Positions 6,792 to 11,424 of a stretch of DNA of 11,424 nucleotides are shown here, piece after piece. The translations under genes were made by a program, and so were the position numbers. Below the pieces are notes generated by a model. It saw only the letters and a list, made by a program, of their open reading frames with translations. It was not told the DNA's origin and searched no databases. Numbering within the stretch: position 1 is the stretch's first letter; each line of letters opens with the position of its first letter. Source of the DNA: an uncultured Bacteriovorax sp. (GTDB lineage: Bacteria; Bdellovibrionota; Bacteriovoracia; Bacteriovoracales; Bacteriovoracaceae); contig CAMLRB010000121.1 of NCBI GenBank assembly GCA_946482295.1, forward strand, positions 1 through 11,424, read 5' to 3'.

Positions 6792-8104
6792 GATTTTTTC
6801 TATTACTTTCTCTTTTGTTATCCCTTCAAACGCACGCCAAAGTTCTGACGTTGAAAGATGCACTTCAACTAGCAGAAAAAAACAATGCCGAAATTAAAGC
6901 TGAATCTTATAAAGCGGGCATCGCTGAAACTGATCTTACTCTCATTAAAGGTGAAACTGGTTTAAAGATCAATGCACTCGCAGGTGTCGGACCAATCAAT
7001 GGTAAAAAGGGTAGTGTGCTTGGTTATACGGATGAAGATACTTGGGGAGCACAGTGGGTTGCTTCCCTCGAAGCTAAATTTCCACTTTACATGTGGGGAC
7101 GTGAAAAAAATCTGGCACTGGCCGCCACATTAAATACCGAGATCAATCAGCTTGATACACAGAAAAAAATTCAAGAAGTTCGTGCCAAACTTAAAGAAGC
7201 ATACTGGGGATGGCAGTATACATCCTCTCTAAAAGAATTTGTTTCAGAAACACAAAACGATTTAGATGAAGCTTTAAAAATTCTCAGTGAGAAAAAAGCA
7301 AAAAAAGAGGATCTCTTACGGTTAGAAGTTTTGAAATATCAAGTGCAAGAAAAACTAGTTCAGATTCAAAAGAGTTTCATGCTCGCACGAATGGGGGTGC
7401 TATTTTATATTGGAATTCCTCAGAATGAAGCCATGACATCCACTGTAGAAAACGAAAGAGAGTGGATTGAAATCGATGAACGTGAGCTGAAGGAATTTGA
7501 TCATTACCTAGAAGTCATGAAAGAATCTTATCCAGATCTTCAGAAAGTAAGTAAAGGGGTCAGCGCAAAAAATGAACTTCTCGCAAATGAAAAAAAATCT
7601 GAGTGGCCAGTTTTTGGTGCACTTTTCAAATATGACTACGCCCAAACAAATCAAAGACAAGCGCAGCGAAATCCTTTCGTACTTGATCGATATAATCACA
7701 GTGATGTTTCTGCAGGTGTAGGTCTCACATGGGATCTCGATTTTGGTGTAAAAAAATCAAAGCAAGATAAACTCATTTTGGAAATAGCGGAGCTAAAATC
7801 CAAAGAGTATTATGCTCAAGAAGGATTAACAGTGCTTTTACACAAGGCCTATATGGACGTGGTTGAGGCCCACTCAAGGGCACTTGCTCTTCAAAAGGCC
7901 TATAGAGCAGCAAAAAAATGGCTCACCAATATTCAGACCTCGGTCGGATTGGGGCTCACTCCCGCAAAAGAAATCATTGATGCCTACACCACGCGCGCGT
8001 TAGTTTACAAAGATTACTATGAAGCTCTCTACAATTATCACCTTGCCTGGACTCGATTGTCAGAAGCGTGCGGTCAAGAGATCGATCCCCTGCTATTAAA
8101 CTAA
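6788..8104 (+). CDS. TolC-family outer-membrane channel protein
   Basis: The 438-residue product starts with a signal peptide (MRFFLLLSLLLSLQTHA, then KVLTLKDAL). It shows the two-repeat outer membrane efflux protein pattern: LKDALQLAEKNNAEIKA opens the first repeat, long Lys/Glu/Ala-rich helices span about residues 105-200, and a second repeat with more long helices runs from about 245 to the end. Length matches TolC/NodT-type channels (about 420-490). There is no lipobox cysteine, so it is not lipidated like OprM. These proteins form trimeric outer-membrane and periplasmic tunnels. The start codon overlaps the MlaC-like stop by 4 bases, implying strict co-translation. A periplasmic adaptor gene, normally found beside TolC-type exporters, is absent here. 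The combination suggests export or lipid movement together with the MlaC-like protein and the nearby RND protein. Confidence 0.88.
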   Translation: MRFFLLLSLLLSLQTHAKVLTLKDALQLAEKNNAEIKAESYKAGIAETDLTLIKGETGLKINALAGVGPINGKKGSVLGYTDEDTWGAQWVASLEAKFPLYMWGREKNLALAATLNTEINQLDTQKKIQEVRAKLKEAYWGWQYTSSLKEFVSETQNDLDEALKILSEKKAKKEDLLRLEVLKYQVQEKLVQIQKSFMLARMGVLFYIGIPQNEAMTSTVENEREWIEIDERELKEFDHYLEVMKESYPDLQKVSKGVSAKNELLANEKKSEWPVFGALFKYDYAQTNQRQAQRNPFVLDRYNHSDVSAGVGLTWDLDFGVKKSKQDKLILEIAELKSKEYYAQEGLTVLLHKAYMDVVEAHSRALALQKAYRAAKKWLTNIQTSVGLGLTPAKEIIDAYTTRALVYKDYYEALYNYHLAWTRLSEACGQEIDPLLLN

Positions 8105-8147
8105 GTGATCCTTGAATATCATAGCAGAACCAAGTAAGCTGGCGATC

Positions 8148-8160
8148 GGAGAACTAATTG
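8148..8160 (+). promoter_or_regulatory. Ribosome site and TTG start of the histidine kinase gene
   Basis: GGAGA (8148-8152) lies 5 bases before the TTG at 8158-8160. No in-frame ATG exists between this point and the first PAS domain, so TTG is the only start that keeps PAS1 whole. TTG starts are usually weak, which suits a low-abundance sensor. Confidence 0.6.
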
Positions 8161-9714
8161 AAAGATCACAAATCTATCCCTCTAACAAAGAGCATTGTTT
8201 CTGATCAAGTCTTTCGACTACTTGTCGAAGCTGTCACTGATTATGCCATTTTCCTTTTAGACAAAGAAGGTACAATTCTTACGTGGAATCGTGGAGCTGA
8301 ACGATTAAAAGGCTACACGGCCGATGAAATAATTGGTCGTTCCTTTAAAATGTTCTACACAACAGATGATCTACTCCGCCAGCATCCTGAACATGAACTG
8401 GAAATTGCAAAGGACGTTGGTCGTTACGAAGAAGAAGGCTGGCGTCTTAGAAAAGATGGACGCCGATTCTGGGCCAACATCATCATCAATAAACTCCTAG
8501 ATGAAAATAATAACTTTATTGGATTCTCAAAAATTACTCGCGATTTAACTGAAAGAAAATTTGCAGAAGAAAAATTACGTCAGAGTGAAGAACGCTTCCG
8601 TTTACTGGTCAATAACGTTGAAGACTACGCCATTATCACGTTGGATAAAGAGGGATTTGTTCAGACATGGAATACAGGTGCATATAAAATTAAAGGCTAT
8701 AATGCTGATGAAATTATTGGTCGCTCATATCATGTTTTTTATTCACCAGAAGATATTAAAGCAGGTAAGCCGGATTTGGAAATGCATGAAGTTCGTGCTC
8801 ACGGAAGATTTGAAGACGAAGGTTGGAGAGTAAAAAAAGACGGAACAAAATTTTGGGCCAACGTCATCATGACAGCTCTTAAAAATGAAGCAGGTGAGAT
8901 AACAGGATATTCAAAAATCACTCGTGATCTAAGTGAACGGCGTAAGGTTGAAGAAGCTCTTAAGGTCACTAATCTCAATCTTGAAGAAAAAGTGAAAAAA
9001 CGCACGTTTGATCTTGAAAAAGCTTTAACTGCAAAAGATCAATTTATTTCAATTGCGTCTCATGAGTTGAACACTCCACTCACAACTTTGAAAATGCAAA
9101 CACAAATGCGCATGAAACGACTTGAAAAGAGCAGTGAAAATCCCTCTAAAGAAATTCTAGTAAAATATTTTAACGATGATCTTAGGCAAATTAATCGTCT
9201 CGTTCATCTCGTTGAAGATATTCTGGAAATTTCACGTATTAATACAGGAAAACTCATTCTTAAGAAAGCTCCGTGTGCTCTCAATGATCTCCTTCAAGAT
9301 CTTTCGACAAGATTTGCTTCACAGCTGGAACAAAACAATATTCACTTTGATCTCATTCTTCCGACTAAAAGGCTGGAGGGGATATGGGATGGATTTAGAG
9401 TGGAGCAAGTCTTTAGTAATATTCTTTCAAATGCTATTAAATATGGTTCAGGGAATCCTATCACCATAACGTTGGAGCAAGATGGTGACCTCGCAGTGAC
9501 TAGATTTATTGATCAAGGAATCGGCATTGAAGAAAAAGATTTCGATCGAATATTCGGCCAATTTGAACGCGCGATTTCAGCTTCAGAAATAAGTGGCATG
9601 GGTGTAGGTTTATTTATTTCCAAGCAAATTATTGAAGCTCACAATGGACGAATTCGTGTTCAAAGTATTCCTGGAAAAGGTTCAACATTCACTGTCGATT
9701 TGCCCCTGCCATAG
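8158..9714 (+). CDS. Cytoplasmic sensor histidine kinase with tandem PAS domains
   Basis: The 518-residue protein has two PAS domains with attached PAC segments (about 20-134 and 148-262), a short coiled linker (about 265-292), and a HisKA dimerisation domain with the phospho-acceptor H302 in SHELNTPLT. The HATPase domain follows, with N-box N425 (NILSNAIKY), G1 box D452-G454-G456 (DQGIGI) and G2 box G480-G484 (GMGVGLF). It has no membrane segment, signal peptide or receiver domain, so it is a soluble sensor that must phosphorylate a separate regulator, and none is visible here. The two PAS domains align without gaps at an offset of 128 residues, 65 of 121 positions identical by hand count, showing internal duplication. 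The ligand is unknown; PAS domains of this style can bind haem, flavin or small molecules, or only dimerise. The gene begins 53 bases after the TolC gene with no clear terminator between, so read-through is possible. Confidence 0.93.
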   Translation: MKDHKSIPLTKSIVSDQVFRLLVEAVTDYAIFLLDKEGTILTWNRGAERLKGYTADEIIGRSFKMFYTTDDLLRQHPEHELEIAKDVGRYEEEGWRLRKDGRRFWANIIINKLLDENNNFIGFSKITRDLTERKFAEEKLRQSEERFRLLVNNVEDYAIITLDKEGFVQTWNTGAYKIKGYNADEIIGRSYHVFYSPEDIKAGKPDLEMHEVRAHGRFEDEGWRVKKDGTKFWANVIMTALKNEAGEITGYSKITRDLSERRKVEEALKVTNLNLEEKVKKRTFDLEKALTAKDQFISIASHELNTPLTTLKMQTQMRMKRLEKSSENPSKEILVKYFNDDLRQINRLVHLVEDILEISRINTGKLILKKAPCALNDLLQDLSTRFASQLEQNNIHFDLILPTKRLEGIWDGFRVEQVFSNILSNAIKYGSGNPITITLEQDGDLAVTRFIDQGIGIEEKDFDRIFGQFERAISASEISGMGVGLFISKQIIEAHNGRIRVQSIPGKGSTFTVDLPLP

Positions 9715-9742
9715 TCACAAAGATCTTGATCTCCTGAGTAAA

Positions 9743-9771
9743 TTGAAGGCAAGTTACTTGCAGAAATGAAT
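9743..9771 (+). promoter_or_regulatory. Candidate promoter/operator upstream of the secreted hydrolase
   Basis: The perfect palindrome GCAAGT-T-ACTTGC (9749-9761) sits about 40 bases before the hydrolase start. It falls exactly in the 17-base spacer between TTGAAG (9743-9748) and ATGAAT (9766-9771), a modest sigma-70 pair (4 of 6 and 3 of 6). A repressor dimer bound there would block the promoter. The palindrome is certain; its role is inferred. Confidence 0.35.
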
Positions 9772-9802
9772 GTGACAATTAGTTTTGACAAGGATGTTTA
9801 AA

Positions 9803-10843
9803 ATGAAACTAAGAGATCTCATTCCTTTGTTATTGATTTTCTTTCTCATCTCCATTGGAAATACGAAACTTTTTGCTGACAACAAAACTCCACAACCTAA
9901 TATGGACATGCAAAAAGTCCTTAACGCTTATGATACTGAATCCGCCAAACCTCTCACTGGTCTCACACCAGAAGAAGCGCGCAAACAACCTAGCATTGCC
10001 GACGCTGTTAAGAAGGTGATGAAAAAAGAAAAACTAAGAGTTAAAGAAAACATCGCAGAAGAAAAAATTCAGGTTGATGGAGCTGTTGGAAAAATTTCAG
10101 CAACTGTCTATCGACCACCTGGAAAAGATTTAAAACCGATTGTAGTCTATTTCCCCGGCGGAGGATGGGTTCTCAACGATTCAGAAGATTATGCAGCGAC
10201 AGCACGTTCACTAGCTTCAAAAACAAATGCGATCTTTGTTTCAGTTGATTACCGACGAGCTCCAGAACATAAATTTCCAGCGGCCCATGAAGATGCCTTC
10301 GCGGCCTACAAATGGGTTATTGCCAATGCAGTCACACTCGGTGGAGATTCTAAGAAAGTGGCCGTAGCAGGTGAAAGTGCAGGCGGAAATCTCGCTCTTA
10401 ATGTAGCGATCCGTGCACGTGATGAAAAAATTCAAACCCCGATTCATCAGTTGATTGTTTATCCTGTGGCCGGCCAATATATGGAGACCGCTTCATATAA
10501 AGAAAGCGCAGACACCAAACCTTTGAATAAAGCTGGGATGGAATGGTTTTTTTCTCAATATCTCAATCATCCTGATGAAGCTCGAGATCTAAGAATTAAT
10601 CTCGTCAGTGCAAATTTTTTGAGTCTCGCACCTACAACAATTATTAGCGCAGAAATTGATCCTCTTCGCAGTGAAGGACGCGATTTGGCCGACAAAATGA
10701 AGGAGCAAAATGTCGATGTCGATTACAAGATCTACAGAGGAGTAACTCATGAGTTCTTTGGTATGTCTCCTGTTATTAAGGAAGCCCGAAAGGCCCAAGA
10801 TTATGCTGCTAAAAAAATGAAAAAGAGTTTTAAAAGAATTTAA
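9803..10843 (+). CDS. Secreted alpha/beta hydrolase, HSL-type esterase/lipase family
   Basis: The 346-residue product begins with a signal peptide (MKLRDLIPLLLIFFLIS..., probable cleavage after LFA), so it acts in or beyond the periplasm. The catalytic fold runs from about residue 90. The oxyanion segment is PGGGW (P118-G121), the nucleophile S192 lies in GESAGG, the acid is D286 in EIDPLRSEG, and the base is H316 in GVTHEF. The motif set places it in the hormone-sensitive-lipase (bacterial family IV) esterases, which cleave short-chain acyl esters. The HSL oxyanion motif is normally HGGG; here the His is replaced by Pro. I chose the ATG at 9803 because AAGGA (9790-9794) lies 8 bases upstream; the frame also permits an ATG at 9794 or a TTG at 9785. 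The region before residue 85 is charged and of unclear fold. The natural substrate is unknown. Confidence 0.88.
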   Translation: MKLRDLIPLLLIFFLISIGNTKLFADNKTPQPNMDMQKVLNAYDTESAKPLTGLTPEEARKQPSIADAVKKVMKKEKLRVKENIAEEKIQVDGAVGKISATVYRPPGKDLKPIVVYFPGGGWVLNDSEDYAATARSLASKTNAIFVSVDYRRAPEHKFPAAHEDAFAAYKWVIANAVTLGGDSKKVAVAGESAGGNLALNVAIRARDEKIQTPIHQLIVYPVAGQYMETASYKESADTKPLNKAGMEWFFSQYLNHPDEARDLRINLVSANFLSLAPTTIISAEIDPLRSEGRDLADKMKEQNVDVDYKIYRGVTHEFFGMSPVIKEARKAQDYAAKKMKKSFKRI

Positions 10844-10867
10844 ATAATAAGATTCAAAGGCCATAAT
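10839..10867 (+). promoter_or_regulatory. Possible promoter for the small DUF1330-like gene
   Basis: TTTAAA (10839-10844, overlapping the hydrolase stop) and CATAAT (10862-10867) are 17 bases apart and match sigma-70 boxes at 4 of 6 and 5 of 6. The transcript would begin near 10874, leaving only about 14 bases before the ATG. In AT-rich DNA such matches arise by chance, and the gene may instead be read from the hydrolase transcript. Confidence 0.28.
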
Positions 10868-10887
10868 ATGATTCTAAGGAGTTTGTT

Positions 10888-11187
10888 ATGGCCCATGAAA
10901 TGATTGTTGCATTAGAAGTGACTGATCGTGAAAAGTATCAAGATTATCGTGAAGCGATGACACCAATATTAAAAAAGTATGATGGTGGATTTCGTTATGA
11001 TTTTTGGATTGATGAAGTTCTTAAAAATGAATCCGGAAAAAAGATCAATAGAGTTTTTGCCATCTACTGCAAAGATAAAGAAAGTATGGATGATTTTTTC
11101 GGCCATCCAGATTATTTGATAGCCAAAAAAAAATATTTTGAGTCTTCAGTCGGTGATATCACTATCATTTCTGAGTACGATCGTTAA
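10888..11187 (+). CDS. Small DUF1330-like protein (dimeric alpha/beta barrel type)
   Basis: The 99-residue soluble protein opens with MAHEMIVALEVTDREKYQDYRE, then PILKKYDGGFRYDF, and later FAIYCKDKESMDDFFGHPDY. This order (strand, 'VTD..KY..YR' helix, Gly-rich turn, strand, then helix ending in 'F..HPDY') is that of DUF1330/EthD-like ferredoxin-fold proteins, usually dimers with no agreed function. A strong AAGGAG ribosome site (10876-10881) is 6 bases from the ATG, so expression is likely good. It lies 44 bases after the hydrolase gene on the same strand and its stop codon overlaps that of the convergent DUF924 gene. No catalytic residues can be named. A related monooxygenase-like or NIPSNAP-like fold is the alternative. 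Confidence 0.7.
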   Translation: MAHEMIVALEVTDREKYQDYREAMTPILKKYDGGFRYDFWIDEVLKNESGKKINRVFAIYCKDKESMDDFFGHPDYLIAKKKYFESSVGDITIISEYDR

Positions 11188-11424
11188 AATCCCTCTGGGT
11201 TTTCGACAAGGAAAATAATTTCTTCGGCCGTTGAAGTTCTTCCTAAGATTTTGTTACGATGTGGGTAACGACCAAAGAGATCAATAACTTTTTTGTGTCT
11301 GTACTCGTAATCCAAATTATGCTCAAGACCTGGTTCGGAAAATAAGATCACGGCTTTTTCATGGATGGCCTTTGATTCGCTATGCATGAAAGGCATGTAG
11401 AGAAATTGACGGTAAAGGGGAGTA
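11184..11424 (-). CDS. DUF924 family protein, C-terminal part (runs off right edge)
   Basis: The last 79 residues are visible, and the frame stays open through the window edge. The text TPLYRQFLYMPFMHSE, followed by FGRYPHRNKILGR and TAEEIIFLVENPEGF, is the conserved C-terminal half of DUF924 (YPO1814-type) proteins, which are usually about 180-200 residues and all-helical with no established function. The Met at 11396 is internal, not the start, because the coding match continues upstream of it (FLYMPFMHSE). It converges on the DUF1330-like gene, and both stops are read from the same TTAA (11184-11187). Confidence 0.85.
   Translation of the reverse strand, partial: TPLYRQFLYMPFMHSESKAIHEKAVILFSEPGLEHNLDYEYRHKKVIDLFGRYPHRNKILGRTSTAEEIIFLVENPEGF
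11187..11203. terminator. Possible short bidirectional terminator at the convergent gene ends
   Basis: Just past the shared stops, AAA-T-CCC-TCT-GGG-T-TTT can fold into a small stem (CCC/GGG plus AAA/TTT around a T-T mismatch) with TTTT on the plus strand and ATTTT on the minus strand. The position between two convergent genes is right for a terminator, but the stem is short and the signal weak. Confidence 0.33.

Noticed and set aside
8105..8157. Terminator between the TolC and kinase genes
   Set aside because: Only a 4-bp CTTG/CAAG pairing with a long loop is present and no T run follows.
9721..9732. AGATC-TT-GATCT palindrome after the kinase stop as a terminator
   Set aside because: The stem is only 5 bp with a 2-base loop and no T run follows, so it is unlikely to terminate transcription.
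9785..9790. Perfect TTGACA -35 box just before the hydrolase gene
   Set aside because: A -10 box at normal spacing would fall inside the coding region after the chosen start, and no good -10 match is there.

Overview
This 11.4 kb window is ordinary chromosomal DNA from a Gram-negative bacterium of low to moderate G+C. The envelope gene content supports Gram-negative: a TolC-type outer-membrane channel, an MlaC-type periplasmic lipid carrier, a UshA-type periplasmic nucleotidase and several Sec signal peptides. Codon style and gene mix remind me of Bdellovibrionota (Bacteriovorax/Peredibacter-like), but that placement is a guess. I see no phage, IS element, CRISPR array, tRNA or rRNA, and no gene-free stretch over about 115 bases.

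Left part (1-2262): two overlapping minus-strand genes. An endonuclease/exonuclease/phosphatase-fold (EEP) protein runs into a phospholipase-D-type cardiolipin synthase, the same order as ybhP-clsB in E. coli. The synthase carries an extra hydrophobic C-terminal tail. A small promoter region with an inverted repeat separates this pair from a divergent secreted 5'-nucleotidase/metallophosphatase (2263-3798, plus strand).

Centre (3755-8104): the nucleotidase gene converges on a large RND/MMPL-type exporter gene (minus strand). The two stop codons are 3 bases apart, and an 11-bp-stem hairpin inside the end of the nucleotidase gene could terminate both transcripts. Divergent from the exporter gene is a tight pair: an MlaC/Ttg2D-family lipid-binding protein overlapping by 4 bases with a TolC-family channel. 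Exporter, periplasmic carrier and outer-membrane channel look like one envelope lipid (or hydrophobic molecule) trafficking module, related in concept to HpnN/HpnM and Mla but with a different partner set. This is the most interesting part of the window.

Right part (8158-11424): a soluble sensor histidine kinase with two near-duplicate PAS domains and a TTG start, a secreted HSL-family alpha/beta hydrolase, a small DUF1330-like protein, and the 3' end of a convergent DUF924-family gene that runs off the right edge. No response regulator is visible near the kinase.
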